Of a stretch of 34,584 nt of DNA, positions 1-7,309 are shown in pieces. The position numbers and the translations under genes are program-made. The DNA is from a virus. A model generated the notes under the pieces. It was not told the origin of the DNA and searched no databases. It worked only from the letters and a program-made list of their open reading frames with translations. Positions within the stretch are counted from its first letter, which is position 1, and each line of letters starts with the position of its first letter. The stretch covers positions 1-34,584 of IMG/VR virus record IMGVR_UViG_3300037493_001919, one strand, 5' to 3'.

Positions 1-127
1 TAAGATATCCCAATCGCCCTCAACGAAACGCTGATACTGCACTGGCGGAAGTTCGCGCAAGCTCTCCAAGTACTCGGCAGGGATGTGTGGGTTGTCGGTT
101 ATCTTACTTGGTATGTAGCTCCACCTC
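1..127. repeat. Terminal direct repeat, left copy (circular join)
   Basis: These 127 bases are identical to 34458-34584. The repeat lies inside the large terminase gene, whose reading frame continues across the join. A perfect 127-base end overlap is what a de Bruijn assembler using a 127-base k-mer leaves on a circular contig. It is therefore better read as an assembly overlap of a circular or circularly permuted genome than as a biological terminal repeat. Confidence 0.95.
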
Positions 128-725
128 TCAGGCAAGCTGCCATCGCGGTATCTGTCATAGATAACAGTCTTCACCCAGTTGTTCGCAGGGTTGCAAGTCG
201 CCAAGCAAACAATCGGCGGTTTGCCGTGCGCCTTGTTCCAACTTCCGATGCGCTCCTGCACCTTGTAGAAGGTCGGCTCTTGTAGCTCGTTAACCTCATC
301 AAGTCCTGCGCCGTTCACTTCCAATCCTCTAAAGCGGTTGAGGTCTTTATCCTCATCAAAGCTCTCAGCCATAAAGATAAGCTCGCTGCCGTTGTTAAAT
401 GTAACTACATTCGTGTCTCTGTTCCAACTTCTGATATGTGCGTTTAGCCCATCGCCAAGCAAGCCAGTGAATGAAGGGAAGGTCGTGCGCTTAAGGTCGG
501 GCAAGCTCTTGCGGATGATTACCCATCGACTGCCGCCGTAAGCGAGTGCCAAGTGAGTTAGTGTAAGTAATAGCCAGTAGGTTTTTCCACCTCGTTAATC
601 TTTCCCCCTTACATTTCTGCAAGGGGAGACCATCGTATAGCACCCCCGAAAACAATTACTCGCTTGTTTCCGCTGGTTGCCATATCAAAGGCTGATGTTT
701 GTGTCTTGGTTAATGTGAAGCTCAT
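1..725 (-). CDS. terL: Large terminase, 5' part, split in Walker A by a 41-nt element
   Basis: This is the ATPase half of the phage DNA packaging motor. Codons 1-31 run from ATG 725 to 633 and end at the P-loop residues GGAIR. A 41-nt element (592-632) follows, then the frame resumes at 591 with GGKTYW. Joined, the two parts give G28-AIRG-G33-K34-T35, a perfect Walker A. Walker B (LDE, D129-E130) and the coupling motif TCNP (163-166) follow. Without removal, translation stops at TAA 609-611 after 38 codons. The downstream frame has its own TAA just before CGA, so a simple frameshift cannot join the parts. The first in-frame ATG after the break is codon 105, too late to include Walker A. The ATG overlaps the small terminase stop (ATGA). 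The gene continues at 34457-33864 for a total of 425 residues. Confidence 0.9.
592..632 (-). other. 41-nt intervening element with GNRA hairpin inside terL
   Basis: On the minus strand the element lies between the codons ATA-CGA and GGT-GGA-AAA, and itself ends in CGA. ACGA is thus repeated at both borders, and the exact borders may shift by up to 4 nt. Bases 605-626 form a 9-bp stem, CCCCTTGCA against TGTAAGGGG with one G-U pair, closed by a GAAA tetraloop. The in-frame stop TAA (609-611) lies in the 3' arm. A purine-rich GGGGGAAAG sits just upstream of the second CGA. The length of 41 is not a multiple of 3. Matching take-off and landing codons, a strong hairpin holding the stop, and a purine-rich stretch before landing are features of translational bypassing as in T4 gene 60. 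An RNA-level excision or a disrupting insertion is also possible. Confidence 0.8.
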
Positions 726-1030
726 TGCTCTGACTTACCCTCTATTGTTCTAATTATCACCAACGGGTCGCTGCTCGTGATGTTGGTCTCTTGCGTTTGC
801 TTCGGCTTGCCGTACCCTCTGTCAAGCAGCATCTCTGCCGCCTTGATGTCGCCCTTCAACGCCTTAGCTTCAATCGCCTTAAGGATGCGCTCCGCAGTCG
901 TCAGCCCGTTCTTCTCATCGCCCAAGATGTCAGCCATTAGCTTGCTCAGCTCAGGTAGCTTCTTGGGTCTGCCGTTCACGTTCTTTGTGTTGCCTGACTT
1001 CAACTTTCCGCCATTCCTACCTTCTCTCAT
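722..1030 (-). CDS. terS: Terminase small subunit-like protein
   Basis: This 102-residue protein lies directly upstream of the large terminase and overlaps it by ATGA, the usual place of the DNA-recognition subunit of the packaging motor. It has a basic N-terminus with the AT-hook-like motif NGRPKK at about residues 20-25. A helical segment follows (LTTAERILKAIEAKALKGD) with the pattern seen in small phage proteins of the DUF5681 type, which often sit next to terminases. The assignment rests on position, size and this pattern; no structure-level evidence is available here. Confidence 0.7.
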   Translation of the reverse strand: MREGRNGGKLKSGNTKNVNGRPKKLPELSKLMADILGDEKNGLTTAERILKAIEAKALKGDIKAAEMLLDRGYGKPKQTQETNITSSDPLVIIRTIEGKSEQ

Positions 1031-1042
1031 AGTACGAGTTAT

Positions 1043-1180
1043 TTACGAGTTTTTCTTTCTACTCTTAGCAGCCTCAGCGTTAGCTATTGCAATCGCCTGC
1101 AATGGGGTATAGCCTTCATCGATTAGCTTGCGAATGTTCATTGCAATTATTGCTTGGGTGTCTCCTTGAAATAGTGGCAT
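1043..1180 (-). CDS. 45-residue hypothetical protein upstream of terS
   Basis: A short gene that fills the space between the promoter at 1190-1197 and the small terminase. The product starts MPLFQGDTQAIIAMNIRKL and ends in a basic tail (AAKSRKKNS). It contains a helical stretch, GYTPLQAIAIANAEAAKS. This alanine-rich helix with a lysine/arginine end resembles the small proteins often found just before phage terminases. Its ATG lies 9 nt after the end of the -7 element, so the mRNA would have almost no leader. The function is unknown; a role with terminase is only inferred from position. Confidence 0.6.
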   Translation of the reverse strand: MPLFQGDTQAIIAMNIRKLIDEGYTPLQAIAIANAEAAKSRKKNS

Positions 1181-1186
1181 AATGTT

Positions 1187-1486
1187 TTACAAAGATACGT
1201 TTTTACTAATATCAATTTCCTCCTGCGTGAGCTTCAATCTTACAACCTTGTTGTACATTATCACATCGGCAGTCTTATAGCCGTTGTCATCGTTCCTCAG
1301 CGAGCCTATCAGGTACTCGTTAGGCACTTCGACTTGTATGTCTTGCGATGCTTCCATAATGCGCTGCATAGTTTTCAAATTAAATCTTACAAGCACATCC
1401 TGCGCATTGCCAGTGGGTGTGAGGTAGCCTATGAAGTGGTCATCTTCAATGTTGAAGTAGCCGCTGCGCCATCTATTTTTTTGCAT
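1187..1486 (-). CDS. Hypothetical protein, 99 residues
   Basis: I do not recognise this gene. The product is soluble and mixed alpha/beta in appearance, with no membrane segment or cysteine motif. Its 3' end carries the -7 element for the packaging genes, and its 5' end overlaps the preceding small RHH-like gene by 14 nt, so it is co-transcribed with it. Its place between a nuclease and the terminase suggests an early or packaging-related accessory role, but this is inference from position only. Confidence 0.7.
   Translation of the reverse strand: MQKNRWRSGYFNIEDDHFIGYLTPTGNAQDVLVRFNLKTMQRIMEASQDIQVEVPNEYLIGSLRNDDNGYKTADVIMYNKVVRLKLTQEEIDISKNVSL
1190..1197 (-). promoter_or_regulatory. Bacteroidota-type promoter (-7 TATCTTTG) for packaging genes
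   Basis: The minus strand reads TATCTTTG, a match to the TAnnTTTG -7 element of the Bacteroidota primary sigma factor. It lies in the last codons of the upstream gene and 9 nt before the ATG at 1180. A TTG lies 15 bp upstream instead of the usual 19 or so, so the -33 element is weak. It would drive the 45-residue gene, terS and terL. Confidence 0.6.
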
Positions 1487-1649
1487 TGTTAACTCGGTAT
1501 TGAAGTAAATACTGTTTTATCATTTCGCGTATCTCATCCTTGCGGCTTGCAGGAATCCTCACTGTAAGGTTGCAAGTAGCTTCGCCGTATGCAAATGGCG
1601 GACCTGCACCTTCGCGCACTCCGCCTCTACGTTCTATCTTTTGTTCCAT
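1473..1649 (-). CDS. Small ribbon-helix-helix-like protein with GGVREGAG motif
   Basis: This 58-residue protein has an N-terminal basic glycine-rich segment, RRGGVREGAGPP, like the AT-hook-type GGxRxGAGRP leader found on many small phage DNA-binding proteins. It is followed by a strand and two helices (NLTVRIPASRKDEIREMIKQ) that match the ribbon-helix-helix pattern. A DNA-binding regulatory role is inferred. The ATG at 1649 is chosen because it lies 6 nt after a strong -7 element (1656-1663), which suggests a leaderless mRNA; a TTG four codons earlier would lie inside the promoter. It overlaps the next gene by 14 nt. Confidence 0.65.
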   Translation of the reverse strand: MEQKIERRGGVREGAGPPFAYGEATCNLTVRIPASRKDEIREMIKQYLLQYRVNNAKK

Positions 1650-1655
1650 CGATTG

Positions 1656-1685
1656 CAAAGGTATAAATTATATTTGATTGTGCAA
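1656..1685 (-). promoter_or_regulatory. Bacteroidota promoter: TTG, 19 bp, TACCTTTG
   Basis: On the minus strand TTG (1683-1685) is followed after 19 bp by TACCTTTG (1656-1663). This fits the Bacteroidota -33/-7 layout and has the same spacing as the promoters at 9376-9405 and 19754-19783. The expected start of transcription is within a few bases of the ATG at 1649, so the transcript is probably leaderless. Confidence 0.7.
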
Positions 1686-2000
1686 TATCACTTCAAGAAA
1701 TTCCGCTTCACTTCTAACAATGTGGTACTCGTGCCCGAGTGAAAGGCAGAGCTGTTGGAACTTAATTTGCTCAGGCGACTGCCTGCCAGTTTCGGTCTTC
1801 CATTCAATCCAACAAGTCTTTCCGTCTTGCTTAAGGAAGCACATATCGGCTACGCCTTTTACAACCCCCATTGCTTTATTCATTGCTCCTCTTGCGCTAC
1901 CTACGGAGTTATTATTTATGGCAAACACCCTTCCACGCAAGTCGGGGCGCGAGTTCCATAGGTTTTGGAATGCTTTAGATTGGATTGATGCTTCGCTCAT
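1668..2000 (-). CDS. VRR-NUC domain nuclease
   Basis: A 110-residue stand-alone nuclease of the VRR-NUC type (PD-(D/E)XK fold). Visible features are the N-terminal helix with Q7 (SIQSKAFQ), a central glycine-rich segment (GSARGAMNKAMGVVKGVAD) with the metal-binding aspartate, and the catalytic WIEWKTETGRQSPEQ, in which E and K take the place of the ExK motif. The tail HEYHIVRS is typical. Stand-alone VRR-NUC proteins are thought to resolve or trim branched DNA. It lies downstream of the primase-helicase and the origin-like gap, consistent with a role in replication or recombination. Confidence 0.85.
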   Translation of the reverse strand: MSEASIQSKAFQNLWNSRPDLRGRVFAINNNSVGSARGAMNKAMGVVKGVADMCFLKQDGKTCWIEWKTETGRQSPEQIKFQQLCLSLGHEYHIVRSEAEFLEVILHNQI

Positions 2001-2213
<213 letters not shown>

Positions 2214-4337
2214 CTAACTGGAGAGTTTGGAAACGAAGTACATAGTTATCTTGGAATTACCCCTTAATTTGCGCTCTTTGATATAGCCGAGCGCAGTGAG
2301 GATTGAACCAATACGCTGAGTATTGAGGTAATTAAATTTGGTTTCCATCATCAAGTATTGCTGAATATCGGTGAGCGACATCCATTCGCCGAATGCTCTA
2401 TCTCCAATCTCCATCTTTTTATGTATTAAGTCCTCCTCAGGTGTTGAGTGCTTGAATGCCTCTGTGGATTGATTTAAGACCTCTATTTCCTCCTTGAGGA
2501 TAGTATACTCGACTCCTGCGCAGAACATCGCGTATAACTCACGCCATAGCGCAGCCTTGTCGCACTGGTTATAAAGCTCGTGATTGATTTCTAAGATGTG
2601 GATTGGAATCTGCCTGCGGTTGCCCGTTGGGTCGGAGAGTATCTGCGTTTCGTTGGATGTGCCGCAGAACACTGCAAGGCGGCGAAGGTCATTGGAGACT
2701 CTGCCGTATGGCTCTCGCACGTTGATGAACTCTTTTGAGGTAAGTTCTTTTAGCCGCTTCTCCTCTTTTTTGGATTTGCCGCCGTACTCATCATCGAGTA
2801 TTAGTAGCTTCTTGGTCATAAGGATTTCATCATCCTTGCCAGCATCCATCTTGCTTTCTGCAAATAGGAAGCGCAGCTCTTTGGGTAGAAGATATCTGAA
2901 CCAATGGGTCTTGCCAGTGCCTTGCTTCTCTCCTGAGAATATGAGTACCAATGGGGAATGGATGCCGTATGCGGAAGCAACAACGGAAATCAGCCACTTG
3001 GTGATGAACTTGTCAGCGTTGGGAGTGTCGGAGTTAATGCTATTAAGAAGCAGTGCCACGTTTGGGCAGTCATCGCCAACGTGCAAATCCTGCTCAAAGA
3101 ATTCGTGTAGTGGGTTATAAGTATCGATCCGATTGGAGAATAGTATTGCGGTGATTAGGTCTTTTGTTGATTCTTTGAATACTGCTTTAGAATCTAGGAA
3201 AATAGAGTTAATATCGCTATCATCAATGGGCTTGTTGTTGAGCTCCACGTTGCGAGTTATTGTATTCTTTCGCAGTGGAAAGGTCTTGACAAATACTGTG
3301 ATGTCTGCACTAACATTCTCGGACTTATACTTGATGTCTTTAGAGATAACCTGCTCAACTATCTCGGTGCTTATTGCAGTTGAATAGCCGCCAAACTTAT
3401 CGAGGTTTTTGATGATTTCCTCTGAGCTCACTCCAGCAGCACGCTGCGAAGTTGCTGCTCGCATTATCTCTTTGGTATCTTTTGAGTAGGCATCGATGCC
3501 GTTCTGCTTGGCGTAGTAGTAAATAGTACCTATGGTCGACTTTTTGCTTTTGCCATCGGAGTGATTCTTAAGGCAGGCGGTGTACTGTCTATCGCAATCA
3601 TCGGAGTTGTACTTGGAGGAGTGAGAGGATAAAGTATGGAAGTGGTCGCGCCCTTGTTCTCCAAATTCGGAGACAAGCGCATAGGCAATCTGTATCCAAT
3701 CGGAGTAATCTTCGCATAGGTTAAGTTGTTTTTTATCCATCTGCGCAATCATCGAGTCAAAGTCGTTTTTTACAACCACTACCTTCTGCGCTTTGAACTC
3801 CTTTTGTTTTGGGAGGTACTTCTTAAACACTGGAGCTTTGGTGTTAACGAAGATAAAAGGGTCATAAGATACGAAGCGAGCTCGCGCAACATTCTTGCAG
3901 GATTGGTCAACGATTAGCTGATAGCTGAGGTATAGGTATTGAGCAATAGCATTGAAGGCATCGAGATGTCTGCTACCATCAATGCGGTAGATAACACATA
4001 AACCATTTCCACTAATGGAGATAAAGCAGGCATAAGTATAGGGGTCATTACTTAGGAGCTTTCGCGTTTCCTCAATGTTTTCAACGTGGTCAATGTCGAT
4101 GGCGATAAATCCTGAGTGACTGCGCAGCGCATCATCTTTGCGAGCTGCGAATGAGCCGCTGATTGTAACAAGTGGCGCGGTCTTTTTCTTAAGGTCGCGT
4201 ATCTCTTTGTTTGGAGCAGCTCTAATGTCGAGCACTATGTCTTGCCATCTGCCAGTGCGGATGCCTTCAAGGAAGGAGTTTATTTCGATGTCAACATCTT
4301 GGTCATCCTTGATGCTCTTGTAGTAGGAAATCTGCAT
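2214..4337 (-). CDS. VirE/BT4734-type primase-helicase
   Basis: A 707-residue replication protein. The N-terminal region (about 1-180) is of the BT4734/VirE-N type, with FIAIDIDH (D81 and D83, a possible primase DxD pair) and ISGNGLCVIYRI. Residues about 205-275 (DYSDWIQIAYALVSEFGEQG and following) match a PriCT-2-like linker domain. The C-terminal half is a VirE/D5-like helicase with Walker A SGEKQGTGKTHW (about 468-479) and Walker B LLILDDE. It likely primes and unwinds phage DNA. The start overlaps the helicase gene upstream by 35 nt, and the origin-like gap lies immediately downstream. Confidence 0.85.
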   Translation of the reverse strand: MQISYYKSIKDDQDVDIEINSFLEGIRTGRWQDIVLDIRAAPNKEIRDLKKKTAPLVTISGSFAARKDDALRSHSGFIAIDIDHVENIEETRKLLSNDPYTYACFISISGNGLCVIYRIDGSRHLDAFNAIAQYLYLSYQLIVDQSCKNVARARFVSYDPFIFVNTKAPVFKKYLPKQKEFKAQKVVVVKNDFDSMIAQMDKKQLNLCEDYSDWIQIAYALVSEFGEQGRDHFHTLSSHSSKYNSDDCDRQYTACLKNHSDGKSKKSTIGTIYYYAKQNGIDAYSKDTKEIMRAATSQRAAGVSSEEIIKNLDKFGGYSTAISTEIVEQVISKDIKYKSENVSADITVFVKTFPLRKNTITRNVELNNKPIDDSDINSIFLDSKAVFKESTKDLITAILFSNRIDTYNPLHEFFEQDLHVGDDCPNVALLLNSINSDTPNADKFITKWLISVVASAYGIHSPLVLIFSGEKQGTGKTHWFRYLLPKELRFLFAESKMDAGKDDEILMTKKLLILDDEYGGKSKKEEKRLKELTSKEFINVREPYGRVSNDLRRLAVFCGTSNETQILSDPTGNRRQIPIHILEINHELYNQCDKAALWRELYAMFCAGVEYTILKEEIEVLNQSTEAFKHSTPEEDLIHKKMEIGDRAFGEWMSLTDIQQYLMMETKFNYLNTQRIGSILTALGYIKERKLRGNSKITMYFVSKLSS

Positions 4338-5793
4338 TGTATAATTGTTTAAGGGTTTGTTTTAATTTGTTATCTACGAGCTCGCGATGGAAGCGGTTAA
4401 AGTTCTTCTTTTTTTCGCGACACCAGAGCCTCGCAATTTCGTGATTCTTTTTTTCAATATGCAAGTAGTTATCTGAATTTATTTTTTTAATGTTCTTTTT
4501 AGCCATAAAAGCAACGTGCTCAACGGAAAGAAAAAGCGAGCGATATTCTTTGTGGTTGCTGTTCATTGCGATGAGCTTCTTGATATCGACACTCTCGGTC
4601 ATCAGGATAAAATCCTCGATGCCTGCATCAAGAACAATCTTTTTTGGGAACTCATAGCCGCAGGTGCAAAGCATCTTTGAGGTGTGGAGTAGTGCTTGGC
4701 ACTTAGGGCATTCTTTTACTGGCGCAACTCCACTGCTCGGCTTCTTTGGATTGTGGAATATGCTATCCCAATTGCGAGGCGATGCCCAAGAGCCGTGCGT
4801 TAGGCAGTTGCCGCCCAAGTCGATGATGGTAAATGTGAGCTTTACTGGATGTGGTCTCGCTCCTCTGCCGCACATCTGCAACCATAACGGCATTGATGCG
4901 GTTGCTTTGTTGACAATGACTGTCTCGATGTCGGGTTGGTCGAAGCCAGTTGTTGCGATGCCGATATTGTTTAGGATTGCATCGGGAGTATTTGCGAACC
5001 ATTGCAGGATTTCCTCTCGGTCTGCTGAGGTAGCATCAAGGTGCTTGGAGTTAAAGCCTGCCGCGATGAAGGCAGCATTAACTGCTTGGGAGTGTTCCAC
5101 GTTGCAATTGAAAATAATTGTTTTGCGTCCGAGTGAGTGCTGCTTGTATGCGTTGATTGTGGAGTCGATGTACTTCGGCTCTTTAAACATTGCGCCCATC
5201 TGCGCTTGGTCGAAATCTCCTGCGGTCATCTTTAGCTTAGCACGTTCTACTATCTTGGCAGCGGAATAAGTTTGCTCAGGGCAAAGAAAACCTTCATCGA
5301 TGAGTTCGGGAATATCAATGCCGCAAACGATGTCGGAAAAGTAGTTTTTCAGTGGATTTGTCTTTTTTGCTGCAAGTGGAGTGGCAGTGAAGCCGATGAT
5401 ATACTGCTCTTTGAAGTGGTCGATTACCTTAGTGAAATTTCCAATATGGCATTCATCTACTATCACCATTCCAATATTGGTGAATTGGTGCAGCCTTTTG
5501 TAAGCCGATTCCACCATCGCTACATAAACTCTTGCGTGAGGGATTGAGCGCATTCCTGCCACTACTTGCTGCGTTGGTTGTTTAATCGCTTTGCTCGCTT
5601 GTAAGAGCAGTTCTTCTCTATGGACAAGTATAAGTATATCTTGAGTTGACTTAGCGCAGAAGCGGTCACATATCGCAGAAAAGCAGACAGTCTTACCTCC
5701 TCCAGTTGCGAGCTGCGCAACCACCTTGCGATGAGTGCGGAGCTTGTCGCTGATGTTTGAGATGAAGCGTTCTTGGTAGGGGCGCAAAATCAT
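4303..5793 (-). CDS. DEAD/DECH superfamily II helicase
   Basis: A 496-residue SF2 helicase. Motifs in order are Q-like LRPYQ (3-7), Walker A ATGGGKT (29-35), DECH (113-116), TAT (136-138) and motif VI QMCGRGARP (306-314). A short zinc-binding segment follows with C362, C365, C376 and C378. This layout is common in phage replication modules, often paired with a VirE-type primase as here. It likely unwinds branched or origin DNA. The start is nested in the 3' end of the upstream small gene (ATGA-type overlap near 5790), and its 3' end overlaps the primase gene by 35 nt. Confidence 0.9.
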   Translation of the reverse strand: MILRPYQERFISNISDKLRTHRKVVAQLATGGGKTVCFSAICDRFCAKSTQDILILVHREELLLQASKAIKQPTQQVVAGMRSIPHARVYVAMVESAYKRLHQFTNIGMVIVDECHIGNFTKVIDHFKEQYIIGFTATPLAAKKTNPLKNYFSDIVCGIDIPELIDEGFLCPEQTYSAAKIVERAKLKMTAGDFDQAQMGAMFKEPKYIDSTINAYKQHSLGRKTIIFNCNVEHSQAVNAAFIAAGFNSKHLDATSADREEILQWFANTPDAILNNIGIATTGFDQPDIETVIVNKATASMPLWLQMCGRGARPHPVKLTFTIIDLGGNCLTHGSWASPRNWDSIFHNPKKPSSGVAPVKECPKCQALLHTSKMLCTCGYEFPKKIVLDAGIEDFILMTESVDIKKLIAMNSNHKEYRSLFLSVEHVAFMAKKNIKKINSDNYLHIEKKNHEIARLWCREKKKNFNRFHRELVDNKLKQTLKQLYNADFLLQEHQG

Positions 5794-6002
5794 CTGCTAT
5801 ATTTTTTATGGTAAAACTGTTCACCGATGGGCTTTCCAACGGAGATATGCCCCCTGAATATATCGGAGGCGCATTCGTTGCAGTTGTCTATTATCTGCTG
5901 CTTTTCAATTCGCTTGGCTTGCTGGAGCAGGTCGTAGTGCTCTACTGCTTTGCCGTTTTTCTTTAGCTCTTGGATGAGCCATTCTACTGGAGTAAGTGTC
6001 AT
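5790..6002 (-). CDS. Small hypothetical protein of the replication block
   Basis: A 70-residue protein starting MTLTPVEWLIQELKKNGK and rich in helices, with IEKQQIIDNCNECASD in the middle. The pattern (VEWLxxxLKKNG, a helix with KQQII, and a tail with EQFYHKK) is a recurrent small protein in Bacteroidota phages, but I know of no function for it. It overlaps the genes on both sides by about 4 nt, so it is part of the replication operon. Confidence 0.75.
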   Translation of the reverse strand: MTLTPVEWLIQELKKNGKAVEHYDLLQQAKRIEKQQIIDNCNECASDIFRGHISVGKPIGEQFYHKKYSR

Positions 6003-6277
6003 TTTTCTACGGAGTAAATGTCTGTTATAAGTGTGTTAGAGTAATATTCGATTCTTCCTTTGGTTGACCAACAGTGCTCAACATAGCGCACATCTTCGGC
6101 GAGGGTAACAAACACAGTCATATTTTCAACATTGTTGTAAAACATCCGAAGGTGTCTCTGATAAATCTCTATGTATCTGAACTTGCGATGCAGGAAGTAG
6201 TGCAGCACGTTGTTGAATGGGTAGTTCTCAAATCCTTCGCAGGACCAAGAACTCTCGGATGAGTTGTTCTGCGGCAT
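5999..6277 (-). CDS. Hypothetical protein, 92 residues
   Basis: I do not recognise this product. It is rich in aromatic and charged residues (FRYIEIYQRHLRMFYNN) with no membrane helix. The first ATG gives a 50-nt overlap with the RecE-like gene upstream, which is long; a later start is possible, for example near residue 44. It ends in an ATGA-type overlap with the next small gene, so it is translated as part of the same operon. Confidence 0.6.
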   Translation of the reverse strand: MPQNNSSESSWSCEGFENYPFNNVLHYFLHRKFRYIEIYQRHLRMFYNNVENMTVFVTLAEDVRYVEHCWSTKGRIEYYSNTLITDIYSVEK

Positions 6278-6791
6278 CGATTTCGTCTTGTGTATGTCTG
6301 TAAATAAAAAGTTCTCCTTTGAACTTGTTTGGCACTCCTATGTAGTAGAAGTTTGTTGCAGGAAAGCCAGTAAGGTATGAATACCAAACTGCTTGAATGT
6401 GATTGTAATGCTTAACCATATCGGAGGCGAATGTGCGTAGGTTAGTGCAGGAAGTAGTCTTGATGTCTGCGTTTATTTGGAACTCAGGGCAGTGCATATC
6501 AAGTATGCCTTTTGCTGCTACGATTTGCCCATCAATCTCAATATCTTTGATGAAGGTTATCTCCTTTGCGGAACGCTCAAATAGTAATTTTAATACTGGA
6601 TGCTTCATAATTGCGTGGTATATTATCGCGGCTTGCTCAGGCATCTCACTTGGCTCGGTCTCAAGCAGGTTTCTGTGGAACTCTGCTCCTCTCTCAAGAG
6701 CACCAGCAGCAAATTGAATGCTGCCAGTGTAATGTCTCTTGATGGATGATGCGTTGATTGCATCAATGTTGTTGTACTCCTCGCGGCTCAT
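6228..6791 (-). CDS. RecE/exonuclease VIII-like PD-(D/E)XK nuclease
   Basis: A 187-residue protein resembling the nuclease domain of RecE-type phage exonucleases (DUF3799-like). Motifs are an N-terminal GAEFHRNLLE, then KGILDMHC with a metal-binding Asp, then NADIKTT, the D...ExK-like site in which D-x-K is seen, and a final helix with HYNHIQAVWYSYL, the QxxxY motif. In recombination modules such enzymes resect double-strand ends and work with a single-strand binding or annealing protein, a role the SSB-like gene at 8240-8863 could partly fill. No annealing protein is recognised with certainty. Confidence 0.8.
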   Translation of the reverse strand: MSREEYNNIDAINASSIKRHYTGSIQFAAGALERGAEFHRNLLETEPSEMPEQAAIIYHAIMKHPVLKLLFERSAKEITFIKDIEIDGQIVAAKGILDMHCPEFQINADIKTTSCTNLRTFASDMVKHYNHIQAVWYSYLTGFPATNFYYIGVPNKFKGELFIYRHTQDEIDAAEQLIREFLVLRRI

Positions 6792-7303
6792 TCCTCAACT
6801 GTATTAAACCTTGCACTTTTTGCTTTTCTAATTGCTTGCTTAAAAGGTTTATAATCTGACCAATCACCGCCACCTCCTGAATAAAAAAAATCACCATAAG
6901 ATTCTTTCATTAAATATGCAAATGGTATAGCTTCTATCATTTCGTAACTATATTTATCCAAATCATTTAAAAGCCAAAAATCTTTTGCGTGTGGCAAACC
7001 AACGGCTATAAGCAATTGCTTATTTTTAGAAAATGGTTTCCATTTATATTCTAAATCATATTTATATAAATCTAAAATACCACGCATATCGTCTTGTTCT
7101 AAATTTATACTGGGTTTTACCTCTACATAACAATCCATTTTTGGAATAAAAAAATCAGGCAAATACTTAACACCATTTTCTAAAATAAATCCTTCAGGCT
7201 CATACTCCCACTTTTCGCCTAAACTATCAAAATAAACAGCCCACCTTGCCTCAAGCCTTGACCTAAAAAAATGGTCATTGTAAAATGTATCAATTGCTTC
7301 CAT
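6788..7303 (-). CDS. PD-(D/E)XK endonuclease-like protein, AT-rich
   Basis: A 171-residue protein with FFRSRLEARWAVYFDSLG (residues about 12-29), WEYEPEGF, YLPDFFIP and YVEVKP. This is the known layout of a small phage nuclease family of the PD-(D/E)XK fold, where E of the RSRLEARW helix, D of LPDF and ExK form the active site. Base composition is clearly more AT-rich than its neighbours, suggesting recent acquisition. The start overlaps the end of the 7310-7519 side only loosely (7-nt gap), while the 3' end overlaps the RecE-like gene by 4 nt. Confidence 0.8.
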   Translation of the reverse strand: MEAIDTFYNDHFFRSRLEARWAVYFDSLGEKWEYEPEGFILENGVKYLPDFFIPKMDCYVEVKPSINLEQDDMRGILDLYKYDLEYKWKPFSKNKQLLIAVGLPHAKDFWLLNDLDKYSYEMIEAIPFAYLMKESYGDFFYSGGGGDWSDYKPFKQAIRKAKSARFNTVEE

Positions 7304-7309
7304 TTTGTT

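Noticed and set aside
1-127. A biological terminal repeat or packaging end
   Set aside because: The repeat is exactly 127 bases and lies inside terL with the frame intact across the join, which fits an assembler k-mer overlap of a circular contig.
592-632. A simple frameshift or sequencing indel in terL
   Set aside because: Both frames have stops within the 41 nt, and the flanks rejoin exactly at a perfect P-loop. No single-base indel would repair the gene.
592-632. A group I or group II intron
   Set aside because: At 41 nt it is far too short for either ribozyme core.
2584-3120. Plus-strand frame of 178 codons within the primase-helicase gene
   Set aside because: A shadow of a well-supported minus-strand gene, with no domain pattern.
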